From contig NZ_JAUOSB010000002.1 of assembly GCF_030548295.1 (NCBI RefSeq), forward strand, positions 312,001-376,000: 64,000 nt of DNA. Reading direction: 5' to 3'. This document shows, piece after piece, positions 50,836 through 60,411 of the stretch; the first letter of the stretch is position 1, and each line of letters opens with the position of its first letter. The notes under the pieces were generated by a model. The model made no database searches and had not been told where the DNA came from. It saw nothing but the letters and a program-made list of their open reading frames with translations. Position numbers and translations under genes: made by a program. This stretch comes from Wenyingzhuangia sp. 2_MG-2023. Lineage in GTDB: Bacteria; Bacteroidota; Bacteroidia; Flavobacteriales; Flavobacteriaceae.

Positions 50836-52611
50836 TTATTCATATAATTTAGGGTTAGCAATAATTTCACTGTTTGGAATTGGCCAGTAAGCTTTATCAT
50901 CGGTATAATTCGCAGCAGCTTTTACAAATTCATTCAAATTATTATCAACTTCAGGGTCACTTGGAGAAACCTCTACCATTATAGAAGACCAACGTGTAAC
51001 CACATTTGCTTCAGGCAATGGCATTGTTACATCATAATGTAACACATCGTATCTTCTTTCAGACAACTCTTGAAAACGTTCTTTTTTAACTCCCCATCTT
51101 CTTAAATCAATATTTCTATTGTTATCTCCTTCACATGACAATTCTAGTGGATATTCTTTAAATCTTAAATGCTCCATTAAAGTTTCTGCTGTATAGGTAA
51201 CATCGTCATGATCGTTAGCTGGATATTCTCCAGTACCTGCAGCTCCTAATAAAACAACACCTGCACGTCTTCTTATTCTATTGATGTATTTTAACGCTTC
51301 ATCCAAATCTCCAGTTTCAATCATACATTCTGCATACTGTAAGTAAATTTCTCCCAAACGGATCAATCTTTCATTTATTGGAGATCTTACTTTTCCTGGA
51401 GACATTAAATCTTCACTACCAAATCCTAAATCCCAGTTGGTATGTTTTCTCCAAAAAGAGGTTAAATTCACATTAAATGGAGATGCTTGTCCTGGTGTAT
51501 CAAAACCATAGTAGCCTAAATCTTCATCATCTACCAAAGCAATAGAGTACGATGTTCTTAAACTAAATTTTCTAAATCTTTCTGTTCCATCTTCCTCTGT
51601 TACTTTATTTCTTGGGTCTGACGTATCAATAGGATCATTTCTATACTCAACAATTAACCAGTTAGCTGGTATAGCACCTCTCCAAGATCCTGGTCCTCCT
51701 GTTAGTTTTTTATTATATGCAGTGTTTGCTACATCTCTAGAATCCCATTGTCCCAATTCATTTTTGTAATCCATTGAATAAACAACTTCTAAAATAGACT
51801 CTTCATTCAATTCATCCATACTTGTAAAGTTACTTCCTACATTAGATGTCAAAGCGTAGTCAAAATCTTCAATTACACTTTTAAAATAAGGAGCTGCAAG
51901 ATCAAATTGATTTTGATATAAATACGTTTGTCCTATCAAAGCAACGGCTGCACCAGCTGTAACTCTCCCCTCTTCATTGGCATCCCATGAGTTTGGTAGA
52001 TTTTCTGCTGCAAATTCTAAATCTGCTAACAAAAATGCTCTTACTTCTTCTCCTGGGCTAATTGGCTGAAAATAATCTGATTCCTTTTCTGGAACAAAAT
52101 CAAAAAGAGGAACATCTCCATTGTTAAAGGCATGATGTAATAAAAAGTACATGTATCCTCTTATAAATCTAGCTTGAGCCAAAATTTTAGTAGCTTCTTC
52201 AATTTCTGTAGCAGTTGTAAAAGTATTTTCTAACAATTTTTCTGTTGCTACTATTACTTGATTGGCTCCAAATATTGTTTTATAGTTCTGTGCCCAAACT
52301 TTGTTTGGAAAATCAGCTGCATCGTTAAATGTTTGTAAGTAATATACATTTGTGTTGGTTGGTCTTTGGTAACCACTTCCCCAGGCAAGATCTGATCTTA
52401 AAATATCATCTACCAAAAGTATATTGTTTGGGCTACTAAAACTTTTATAAGCTCCAATAAGTCCCATATTTAAATCGTCCATATTTTGCCAAAACGTACC
52501 TGTAGACAGGCTGTTTGGGTTGGTCTGTTCTAAAAATTCATCCGAACATCCAATTACAGTGATTGCCAGTATCAATAGGCTGACAATTTTTGTATATATT
52601 ATTTTTTTCAT
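50836..52611 (-). CDS. SusD/RagB-family substrate-binding lipoprotein
   Basis: A 591-residue outer-membrane lipoprotein with a lipobox at Cys22 (ITVIGCSDE). SusD signatures include NPNSLSTGTFWQN, AQARFIRGYMYFLLHHAFN, YINRIRRRAGVVLLG and FKEYPLELSCEGDNNRNIDLRRWG. It should cap the SusC gene directly upstream (18 bases) and bind an oligosaccharide or similar ligand. It is distinct from the first SusD (2579-4117). Confidence 0.95.
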   Translation of the reverse strand: MKKIIYTKIVSLLILAITVIGCSDEFLEQTNPNSLSTGTFWQNMDDLNMGLIGAYKSFSSPNNILLVDDILRSDLAWGSGYQRPTNTNVYYLQTFNDAADFPNKVWAQNYKTIFGANQVIVATEKLLENTFTTATEIEEATKILAQARFIRGYMYFLLHHAFNNGDVPLFDFVPEKESDYFQPISPGEEVRAFLLADLEFAAENLPNSWDANEEGRVTAGAAVALIGQTYLYQNQFDLAAPYFKSVIEDFDYALTSNVGSNFTSMDELNEESILEVVYSMDYKNELGQWDSRDVANTAYNKKLTGGPGSWRGAIPANWLIVEYRNDPIDTSDPRNKVTEEDGTERFRKFSLRTSYSIALVDDEDLGYYGFDTPGQASPFNVNLTSFWRKHTNWDLGFGSEDLMSPGKVRSPINERLIRLGEIYLQYAECMIETGDLDEALKYINRIRRRAGVVLLGAAGTGEYPANDHDDVTYTAETLMEHLRFKEYPLELSCEGDNNRNIDLRRWGVKKERFQELSERRYDVLHYDVTMPLPEANVVTRWSSIMVEVSPSDPEVDNNLNEFVKAAANYTDDKAYWPIPNSEIIANPKLYE

Positions 52612-52629
52612 GTCTTTAAAGTTTTTTGA

Positions 52630-55600
52630 TTAAAAGTCTATTTGTACACCTGCTCTTACTTGTCTACTAATAGGGTATCTTCCTTTATCAATACCTCTTG
52701 TACTCAATCCGTTTCCACCTACTTCAGGATCGTATCCTGTATACTTGGTAAGTGTTAGTGGGTTTTGTGCTGCCACATACAGTCTAAGTCTCTTTAAACC
52801 AAACTGCTCTATCTTATTTTTATTGAATGTATAACCTAAACTTACGTTACGTAATCTTACAAAAGTTCCGTCTTCCATCCAGTAATCTGTATGCCCCCTA
52901 TAATTGTTATGTGTTGCATTTCTATTTACAGGAATATTAGACGTATTGTTTGCTGGTGTCCATTGATATACTAAATCTTGGTGACTAGATGATTTGTATG
53001 CCAATGCTTTGTTACCATTTAATATTTCTGCTCCAAAAGAACCGTACAACTGCATAGAAAAATCAAATCTTTTGTAGTTGGCACCTAAGTTTAATCCCAT
53101 TTCAAAGTCTGGTGTACCACTACCTACATATACTCTATCGTTGATGTCAATAGTACCATCTCCATTAGAATCTACATATCTTAAATCTCCTAATTCTGCA
53201 GTTTCTTTTTCACTCTCAAGTTTTTTATATTCTGCCAACTCTTCTTCTGTCTTGATTGTTCCATCTGTCTTCATTAAAAAGAATGCACCAGCTTCATAAC
53301 CTTCTGCAATAACAGTTGTTAAATCTTGATCGTTATCATGACCAGAAATTGTACTATCATCAAAATAGATAATTTTATTAGTACCACTCATTTTAGTGAT
53401 CTTGTTATTGTTTTGTGTATAGGTCAACCCTGCATTCCATGAAAATTTACCTGAATGTCTGTAATTCATTGCAAATTCAAACCCCTTGTTCTCCATATCT
53501 CCTGCATTCAAGGTTACTTGTCCATCCAAACCTGCACCTGTACTAGGTGGTATTACTACCGGAAACAGCATGTCTTTTTTATTTGTAACATAATAATCAA
53601 CAGAAGCTGTCAATTTATTTTTAAGAAAACTTACATCTAAACCTGCGTTGGTTGATACTGACGTTTCCCACTTTACTTCAGGATTTGCATAAGCTGTTTG
53701 TATTGCTCCAACAACTAGGTTTTGAGCATCATCATTACCAAAAACGTAATCTTGTTGTAAATCAATAACAGAAGCATAACTATAATCTGCAATTCCCTGG
53801 TTACCTGTAGTACCTCTACTTGCACGTAACTTGAACGAAGGCATTACATGTTTGATAGGATCCCAAAAAGATTCATCAGACACATTCCATCCTAAACTAT
53901 AAGAAGGAAAATAACCGTAGTGCTCTTTTCCAAATCTAGAAGAACCATCTCTACGTACACTTGCACTTAACAAATACTTTCCTTTGTAGTTGTATTGCAA
54001 TCTTGCCAAAGAACCAATCAATGTTGTTTCTCTATCCATTGTCCATCTATTTCTTCCGGATTCAGCATAAGAATCTCCCGTACCTCCATTAATAACAGTA
54101 ATATCATTATTAAACACATCGTATCTATCTGCTAAGAATTCTGAATGTGTATACTTTTCCGCAGAATACACAGCTGTAAAATTAAAAGTGTGACTATTAA
54201 ACCTTTTTTTATAGTTTAAAATAGTTTCCATTGTTGTTTTTTTATCTAAAGAACTTACGTTTCTAATTCTAGACTGTTGTGAAGGTATTTTATCTCCTTG
54301 ATCATCATAAGCAACAAATTCTGGGTTGATAATGTATCTTGTACCATTATTATAACTAGCAGAAGCTCTTGCTGTAATACTTAAATCACGATTGAATTGG
54401 TATTTAACATTTAATCTTCCATCAAAATATTGATTTTCTTGAGTATCTGTCTGTAACAATTTGTATCCTAAGTAAGACAAGTTGGTTGCTTGTGTTCCTT
54501 CACCTGCATCTGTAAATTCATCCGTATTCAAAGACAATTCTGGTTGATAAGGATTGTATTTGATAGCATCTTGTATCAATCCATAAGGAGAACTGGCTTT
54601 GTCTTCTATTCTAAAAGACATTCCCGTGTCTATTTTCCACTTTCCTTTGTTGTACTGAGTATTTGCTCTCACATTAAAACGATCGTATTTTGATTTGATC
54701 AAAACACCTTCTTGACTAAAAAAGTTAGCGTTAATGTTGTAAGACAATCCTTCTTTACCTCCAGATACGTTTAAACTGTGACTTTGTATAGGAGCTTGAT
54801 TATTTTCAATCAAGTTGAATAAGTTGGTATTGTTTGTCAATTGATGTGGTGAATTGTTGATTACCGTCCAAGTATTACCATAGTAAAGATCATTCAACGC
54901 AGCCGATTGTAGGTGCGTTGTATAAAACTTGTCTTTTGTGTTCATAATAGGTGTACTAGAAGTAATGTTTTGAACACCATAATAGCTATTCAAACTAACT
55001 TTCATAACTCCTTCTTTAGCTCTTTTTGTTGTGATTAAAATAACCCCAGCAGCACCACGCGTACCATAAATGGCAGCCGATGCAGCATCTTTTAATACAT
55101 CTACACTTTCAATCTCACTCATACTCAATTTAGGATCTCCATCAAACGGAACCCCATCAACCACATACAGTGGCGAATTAGACCCATCCACTGAAGTCAA
55201 TCCTCTAATCTGAATGTTAGACTCCGCACCAGGATCTCCAGTACTAGCCACAACAGTTACCCCTGCAATTTGTCCTTGTAATGCCGAACCAATATCAGAT
55301 GTTGCCGTCTGTTCTATTACTTCAGAATCTACCCTTCCTACTGCACCAATAACCTCTTTCTTTTTTATTTCACCGTATCCTATCACGACTACTTCATCCA
55401 AAGCTTGAGCATCTTCTATCAGCTCAATATTTAATTTTGTTTGATCAGCTATCTTAACTTCTTTTTTACGGAAACCTAAGTAATCAAAAAGTATCACATC
55501 ACCTTTCTTTGCTTTGATTTCATAATTTCCATCAAAATCAGTGATTGTACCAAACCCCGTGCTTTTTACACTAATGCTTACTCCAATTAATGGCTCACCA

Positions 55601-55722
55601 TTTGATGTTACTACCCCAGTAACTTTTTTGGTCTGAGCATGCATAAAACTGAAACTAAAAACACTAATGAGTGCGAACACTACACCTCTCATTTTTAAGT
55701 TATCAAATAATTTAAATCTCAT
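52630..55722 (-). CDS. SusC/RagA TonB-dependent transporter, no STN domain
   Basis: A 1030-residue outer-membrane importer. After the signal (SFSFMHAQ) comes a carboxypeptidase-like domain (KKVTGVVTSNGEPLIGVSI), then the TonB box region and plug (EVVVIGYGEIKKKEVIGAV, SDIGSALQGQIAGVTVV, SPLYVVDGVPFDG) and the barrel ending RQVRAGVQIDF. Unlike the first SusC it has no STN domain, so it is not a sigma-factor signaller; regulation is probably by the HTCS. It heads the SusC-SusD-SusE-like operon. The 572-base upstream gap contains a GTCACCC word and a weak promoter. Confidence 0.95.
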   Translation of the reverse strand: MRFKLFDNLKMRGVVFALISVFSFSFMHAQTKKVTGVVTSNGEPLIGVSISVKSTGFGTITDFDGNYEIKAKKGDVILFDYLGFRKKEVKIADQTKLNIELIEDAQALDEVVVIGYGEIKKKEVIGAVGRVDSEVIEQTATSDIGSALQGQIAGVTVVASTGDPGAESNIQIRGLTSVDGSNSPLYVVDGVPFDGDPKLSMSEIESVDVLKDAASAAIYGTRGAAGVILITTKRAKEGVMKVSLNSYYGVQNITSSTPIMNTKDKFYTTHLQSAALNDLYYGNTWTVINNSPHQLTNNTNLFNLIENNQAPIQSHSLNVSGGKEGLSYNINANFFSQEGVLIKSKYDRFNVRANTQYNKGKWKIDTGMSFRIEDKASSPYGLIQDAIKYNPYQPELSLNTDEFTDAGEGTQATNLSYLGYKLLQTDTQENQYFDGRLNVKYQFNRDLSITARASASYNNGTRYIINPEFVAYDDQGDKIPSQQSRIRNVSSLDKKTTMETILNYKKRFNSHTFNFTAVYSAEKYTHSEFLADRYDVFNNDITVINGGTGDSYAESGRNRWTMDRETTLIGSLARLQYNYKGKYLLSASVRRDGSSRFGKEHYGYFPSYSLGWNVSDESFWDPIKHVMPSFKLRASRGTTGNQGIADYSYASVIDLQQDYVFGNDDAQNLVVGAIQTAYANPEVKWETSVSTNAGLDVSFLKNKLTASVDYYVTNKKDMLFPVVIPPSTGAGLDGQVTLNAGDMENKGFEFAMNYRHSGKFSWNAGLTYTQNNNKITKMSGTNKIIYFDDSTISGHDNDQDLTTVIAEGYEAGAFFLMKTDGTIKTEEELAEYKKLESEKETAELGDLRYVDSNGDGTIDINDRVYVGSGTPDFEMGLNLGANYKRFDFSMQLYGSFGAEILNGNKALAYKSSSHQDLVYQWTPANNTSNIPVNRNATHNNYRGHTDYWMEDGTFVRLRNVSLGYTFNKNKIEQFGLKRLRLYVAAQNPLTLTKYTGYDPEVGGNGLSTRGIDKGRYPISRQVRAGVQIDF

Positions 55723-55749
55723 AGTTTAAGTATGTTTATATTACTCTTA

Positions 55750-55785
55750 CAAAGTTGATTAAATTCCATATTCGCAAGGGTGACA
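55750..55785 (-). promoter_or_regulatory. Possible promoter of the second susC with GTCACCC word
   Basis: On the minus strand GTCACCC (55778-55784) runs into CTTG, then 17 bases, then CAACTTTG, one mismatch from TAnnTTTG. It lies 28 bases before the ATG. Confidence 0.3.
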
Positions 55786-56230
55786 CATTAACAATTCCCT
55801 ACATCAAATGTACAACTAACCAACAAAAACTCAACAAAACCTACCTTTATAGATGAAAAACACACTAAAACATAGGTTTTATTTTTAAATCCTCCGAGAA
55901 AACAATTCATAAGACAAGGTAAAATCACAACGTAAAATAAGTAGCTATAGAATAGTAAAAAACATTTCTTCTATAAAATAGTACTATCATTTCAATTCAC
56001 AAACATGAAAAAGTTTCTTTATTAATAGAAATGGATTTAATCTGCTATGTATTTGGTTAACATTTTAAATACTGAATCTTTCTATTAACTACTATTTGTG
56101 TATATACTTAGTAATCTAAAGTCGTTGCTTTTTTACAAAAATCTAAATATCTAGTACATACAAATCAACTAATGAAAAACAGAAGTTAACTCTAAAATGC
56201 ACTGAAGTACTTTTTAAAATTTCTGTAAAC

Positions 56231-56263
56231 AAAAATCCCTCATCAATATGATGAGGGATTTTT
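56231..56263 (-). terminator. Terminator of the fur-purA unit
   Basis: Fifteen-base arms (AAAAATCCCTCATCA and its complement) pair perfectly around ATA; a T-rich run follows on the minus strand. Confidence 0.85.
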
Positions 56264-56294
56264 ATATTATTTTTTCGAAATTGATTCGACTATC

Positions 56295-57566
56295 TTATCT
56301 TTCAATAGTTTGTTTTCTATCTGGTCCAACAGAAACAATCGTAATTTTAATACCTGTTTCTTTTTCTATAAAAGCGATATAATCTAACAAAGCTTGTGGC
56401 AATTGATCTTCAGAAGTCATTCCTGTCAAATCTTCTTTCCAACCTTTTAACTCTGTATAAACAGGTTTTACATTTTCTGGTTCAATATTGTAAGGGAAGT
56501 GACTAATAACTTCTCCTTTGTATTCGTAAGCTGTACACACTTTTAACGTTTCAAAACCAGACAACACATCTGCTTTCATCATGTTTAATTGTGTAACTCC
56601 ATTTACTTGACAAGCATATTTTAAAGCTACCATATCCAACCATCCACATCTACGTGCACGACCTGTTGTTGCTCCAAACTCATGACCAACTCTAGCCATT
56701 GTTGCTCCATCTTCATCAAACAATTCAGTTGGAAAAGGTCCTGAACCTACACGAGTAGTATATGCCTTAAAAATTCCAAAAACCTCACCTATTTGATTGG
56801 GTGCTACACCTAAACCAGTGCAAGCTCCTGCAGCAGTTGTATTAGATGATGTTACAAAAGGATACGTTCCAAAATCTACATCTAACAAAGAACCTTGTGC
56901 TCCTTCTGCCAAAATAGTTTTATTTGCTTTGATTGCTTGGTGCAAGTATTCTTCGCTATCTATAAAAGTCAATTCTTTCAACTTTTCTACACTTACAAAA
57001 AACTCTTCTCTCAACGCATCCAAATCGTACTCCAATTCTACTTTATAGAAATCAAGCATATTGATGTGCTTTTGAGCCAATTTTTCAAAAATCTCTTTCC
57101 AATTATCTAGCTCCAAATCTCCAACACGCATTCCATTACGTCCTGTTTTGTCCATATATGTTGGACCAATACCTTTTAAAGTAGAACCAATTTTATCTTT
57201 CCCTTTTGATTTTTCAGAAGCAGCATCTAACAAACGGTGTGTTGGTAAAATTAAATGTGCTTTTCTTGAAATCAACAAGACTTGTTTAAAATCAATATCA
57301 AACTGAGACAAATCATCAATTTCTTTGTTAAAAATCACAGGGTCTATCACCACTCCGTTTCCTACAACATTGACAGCCTCTTTGTGAAAAATCCCTGAAG
57401 GAATTGTATGTAATACATGTTTGTGTCCGTCAAAAATCAAAGTGTGTCCTGCATTTGGACCTCCTTGAAAACGAGATATCAAATTGTAGTTCTGAGTTAA
57501 AACGTCTACAATCTTTCCTTTTCCTTCATCACCCCACTGCAATCCTAATAATAAATCTACCGCCAT
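56295..57566 (-). CDS. purA: Adenylosuccinate synthase
   Basis: PurA joins IMP and aspartate using GTP, the first committed step to AMP. The 423-residue protein has the P-loop LGLQWGDEGKGKIVD, QGGPNAGHT, GIGPTYMDKTGRNGMRVGDL, the ILAEGAQGSLLDVDFGTYPFVTSS block (cut to parts here) and TTGRARRCGWLD. It is complete. The Fur-type gene is 21 bases upstream on the same strand and they probably share a transcript. Confidence 0.97.
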   Translation of the reverse strand: MAVDLLLGLQWGDEGKGKIVDVLTQNYNLISRFQGGPNAGHTLIFDGHKHVLHTIPSGIFHKEAVNVVGNGVVIDPVIFNKEIDDLSQFDIDFKQVLLISRKAHLILPTHRLLDAASEKSKGKDKIGSTLKGIGPTYMDKTGRNGMRVGDLELDNWKEIFEKLAQKHINMLDFYKVELEYDLDALREEFFVSVEKLKELTFIDSEEYLHQAIKANKTILAEGAQGSLLDVDFGTYPFVTSSNTTAAGACTGLGVAPNQIGEVFGIFKAYTTRVGSGPFPTELFDEDGATMARVGHEFGATTGRARRCGWLDMVALKYACQVNGVTQLNMMKADVLSGFETLKVCTAYEYKGEVISHFPYNIEPENVKPVYTELKGWKEDLTGMTSEDQLPQALLDYIAFIEKETGIKITIVSVGPDRKQTIER

Positions 57567-57587
57567 CTTACTTTATAATGTATAATT

Positions 57588-58028
57588 CTATTTTTCTTTT
57601 TTCGATCCGTAAAAATAAAGCGAATGTTTGCTTATTTCTACATTAAAAACGTCTTCTATTGTTTTTTTAATCGTTTGAATTCTTGGATCACAAAACTCAA
57701 TTACTTCACCATTATCTAATATCAAATGATCGTGCTGTTTGTCAAAAAAACTTTTCTCATAATGTGCTTGGTTTTGTCCAAATTGATGTCTTCTTACCAA
57801 ACCACACTCCAACAACAATTCTATCGTATTGTAAAGCGTAGCCCTACTAACTCGATACTTTTTATTTTTCATATTGATGTACAATGATTCAATATCAAAG
57901 TGTTCTTCTAAATCGTAAATTTCTTGTAAGATAGCAAAACGCTCAGGCGTTTTACGGTGTTTGTTCGTTTCTAAAAACTTCACAAACACATTCTTAACAA
58001 TTTCTTGATTCTTCTGTTTAGTATCCAT
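57588..58028 (-). CDS. Fur-family regulator lacking the CxxC zinc motif
   Basis: A 146-residue Fur/PerR-family metalloregulator. The winged-helix half is clear ([48 protein letters not shown]), and the metal region [19 protein letters not shown] is recognisable. Where Fur usually has HLICxxCG there is HLILDNG, so the structural zinc Cys pair is missing. It precedes purA and is likely its co-transcript; targets may be iron or peroxide genes. Confidence 0.92.
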   Translation of the reverse strand: MDTKQKNQEIVKNVFVKFLETNKHRKTPERFAILQEIYDLEEHFDIESLYINMKNKKYRVSRATLYNTIELLLECGLVRRHQFGQNQAHYEKSFFDKQHDHLILDNGEVIEFCDPRIQTIKKTIEDVFNVEISKHSLYFYGSKKEK

Positions 58029-58061
58029 AACTCAAAAATGTTGTTTTAAAACAGCAAGGTG

Positions 58062-58069
58062 CAAATTTA
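58062..58069 (-). promoter_or_regulatory. -7 element of the fur-type gene
   Basis: TAAATTTG on the minus strand, exact TAnnTTTG, 33 bases before the ATG at 58028. No TTTG at 19 bases upstream. Confidence 0.4.
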
Positions 58070-58112
58070 TACTTTTATTTGATATCGATAATAGAAAGAA
58101 ATGTTTTTTTTC

Positions 58113-60317
58113 TTAAATGATACGTTTCACTTGCTTCACCCCTTTGATTCCGTTCAATTGACTAATCACCTTACTTAATTTTGCTTTGTTCGTTACCGTA
58201 ATTGTAAATTTCCCATCAAACAAGCTTCCATCACCCGAAATATTCAAATTATTGATGTTCATATTATTGTTTACAGAAATAATTCTGGTAATATTTCCTA
58301 ACATCCCCGATCCATCTTCTCCTTTTATACTTAAGGTAACTTTGTATTCTTGTTTGGTAGAATCTACCCAAGTTGCTTTCATAATTCGGTATGCATAATT
58401 GGACTGCATACTGATGGCATTTGGACAGTTGTTCTTGTGTATTTTAATTCCTTCATTAATCGTTAAAAAGGCAAAAACCTTGTCTCCTGGAATTGGATTA
58501 CAACATTTAGAAAGTGTGTATTCCAATTTTTCATTGTCATTCCCAAACAACAAAGTGTCGTAATTGGTACTAATTTCTTCTTTCTTAACAACTTTATCAG
58601 GATTGGATTTTGTTCTTCTAAACAACTTCGCAAAAGTACTTGTTTGCTGATTGGCAAAATTTCTTATTTCGGTATTTCCGATGGTTCCAATTCCTACTCT
58701 ATAAAACAAATCAAACGTGGTTTGTAATTTAAAGAACGATACCATTGCTCCTAAATTCTTATCTGTAGGATTGATTTTTAAATGCTTTAACTTACGTTTC
58801 AATACCTCACGACCTTCTTCTGCAACTCTTCTTTCTTCTTCTTTTAAAGCTGTACGTATTTTTGCTCTTGCTCTTGCTGTTACCACAAAAGTCAACCACC
58901 TTTCCGAAGGTTTCTGATTCTCCGAAGTCATTACCTCTACCTGATCTCCACTACTTAAAACTCTATCTAATGGTGTTAATTTTCCATTTACTTTTACACC
59001 TCTACATTTCAAGCCTATGTCTGTGTGAATGCTAAAAGCAAAATCTAATGCCGATGATCCTTTTGGCAAAGATTTGATATCTCCTTTAGGAGTAAATACG
59101 TAAATTTCTTTGGAATATAAGTTCAACTTAAAATCCTCAACAAAATCTACAGCACTAGTACTCTGATTTTCTAAAGTATCTTTCAATCTATTCAACCATC
59201 CTTCTAAACCACTTTCATTTACATCTGCTTGTTTGTATTTAAAATGGGCTGCATATCCTTTTTCTGCAATTTCATTCATTCTTTTAGAACGAACCTGAAC
59301 TTCTACCCAACGTCCCTCAGGCCCCATTACTGTAATATGCAATGCCTCATAACCTGTTGTTTTGGGTTGAGAAATCCAATCTCGCAATCGGCTAGGGTTT
59401 GGTCTATAATTGTCTGTTACAATTGAGTATATTTTCCAAGCATCAAACTTTTCATTTTCACTATCTGAATCGTAAATAATTCGAATTGCAAATTTGTCAT
59501 AAACCTCATCGTAACGTACTCCTTGAGAACGCATTTTTTTACGAATAGAAAAAATGGATTTGGTTCTTCCTTTAATTTCAAATTCAAAACCTTGTTTTTT
59601 CAAGGCATCACTTATCTTAGACGAAAAATTTTCTATATAATCCGTTTGATTGTCTTTATTTGCAATGATTTTTTTCTCAATATCATCGTAAACCTCAGGT
59701 TCGGTATATTTCAATCCTAAATCTTCCAATTCCGTTTTGATATTAAACAAACCTAAACGATGTGCCAACGGAGCATAAATATATAACGTTTCCGAAGCTA
59801 TTTTTATTTGTTTTAACGGAGGCATGGCATCCATGGTCTGCATGTTGTGTAAACGGTCTGCTATTTTGATTAAAATAACACGAACATCATCATTTAAAGT
59901 CAACAACATTTTACGGAAATTCTCCGCTTGAATAGAAGCCATTTGATCTTTACTCATTCGAGAAATCTTGGTCAATCCATTCACTATTTTGGCTATTTTC
60001 TCACCAAACAAACGTTCCATATCTTCTATGGTATAGTCTGTATCTTCCACCACATCGTGCAACAGAGCAGATGCAATAGAAACAGCTCCCAAACCAATTT
60101 CTGAGGCCACTATTTTTGCCACTGCTATTGGGTGATAAATATAAGGTTCCCCTGTTTTTCTTCTTTGTTCGCTATGAGCTTCTACCGCAAGGTCAAAGGC
60201 TTTTCTGATGAGTTTTTTATCCTCTTCAGACAAATGTTGATAACTATCTTTCAACAAATCTTTGTACCTGCGAGTAATCTCTTTATTTTCCTTTTCTGGA
60301 TCAACTACATACCCCAT
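58113..60317 (-). CDS. rel: Bifunctional (p)ppGpp synthetase/hydrolase Rel
   Basis: A 734-residue stringent-response enzyme. The HD hydrolase domain has the metal motif LLHDVVEDTDYT (HDxxED) and HNMQTM. The synthetase domain contains KSIFSIRKKM, YDKFAIRI and SRLRDWISQPKTTGYEALHI. A TGS domain follows (IYVFTPKGDIKSLPKGSSALDFA) and a C-terminal ACT domain (VTLSIKGEDGSGMLGNITRII). All active residues of both halves appear present, so it can make and degrade (p)ppGpp. Confidence 0.95.
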   Translation of the reverse strand: MGYVVDPEKENKEITRRYKDLLKDSYQHLSEEDKKLIRKAFDLAVEAHSEQRRKTGEPYIYHPIAVAKIVASEIGLGAVSIASALLHDVVEDTDYTIEDMERLFGEKIAKIVNGLTKISRMSKDQMASIQAENFRKMLLTLNDDVRVILIKIADRLHNMQTMDAMPPLKQIKIASETLYIYAPLAHRLGLFNIKTELEDLGLKYTEPEVYDDIEKKIIANKDNQTDYIENFSSKISDALKKQGFEFEIKGRTKSIFSIRKKMRSQGVRYDEVYDKFAIRIIYDSDSENEKFDAWKIYSIVTDNYRPNPSRLRDWISQPKTTGYEALHITVMGPEGRWVEVQVRSKRMNEIAEKGYAAHFKYKQADVNESGLEGWLNRLKDTLENQSTSAVDFVEDFKLNLYSKEIYVFTPKGDIKSLPKGSSALDFAFSIHTDIGLKCRGVKVNGKLTPLDRVLSSGDQVEVMTSENQKPSERWLTFVVTARARAKIRTALKEEERRVAEEGREVLKRKLKHLKINPTDKNLGAMVSFFKLQTTFDLFYRVGIGTIGNTEIRNFANQQTSTFAKLFRRTKSNPDKVVKKEEISTNYDTLLFGNDNEKLEYTLSKCCNPIPGDKVFAFLTINEGIKIHKNNCPNAISMQSNYAYRIMKATWVDSTKQEYKVTLSIKGEDGSGMLGNITRIISVNNNMNINNLNISGDGSLFDGKFTITVTNKAKLSKVISQLNGIKGVKQVKRII

Positions 60318-60411
60318 AAATTAGTTTTTTTAAAACGAAAATTACTGACAACCTTAACATCGGTCATCAGTAAATTTTTATGCTCTTGATTACTAAATAT
60401 ACTGTTTTTCT

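Larger units (their letters stand above)
55723..56294. other. Intergenic region, 572 bases, upstream of susC
   Basis: No gene is seen; short ATG frames of 5-12 codons are chance. The side near susC carries a possible promoter (55750-55785); the far side ends with the purA terminator (56231-56263). The length suits a regulated operon head where an HTCS could bind, but I find no clear dyad. Confidence 0.5.
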
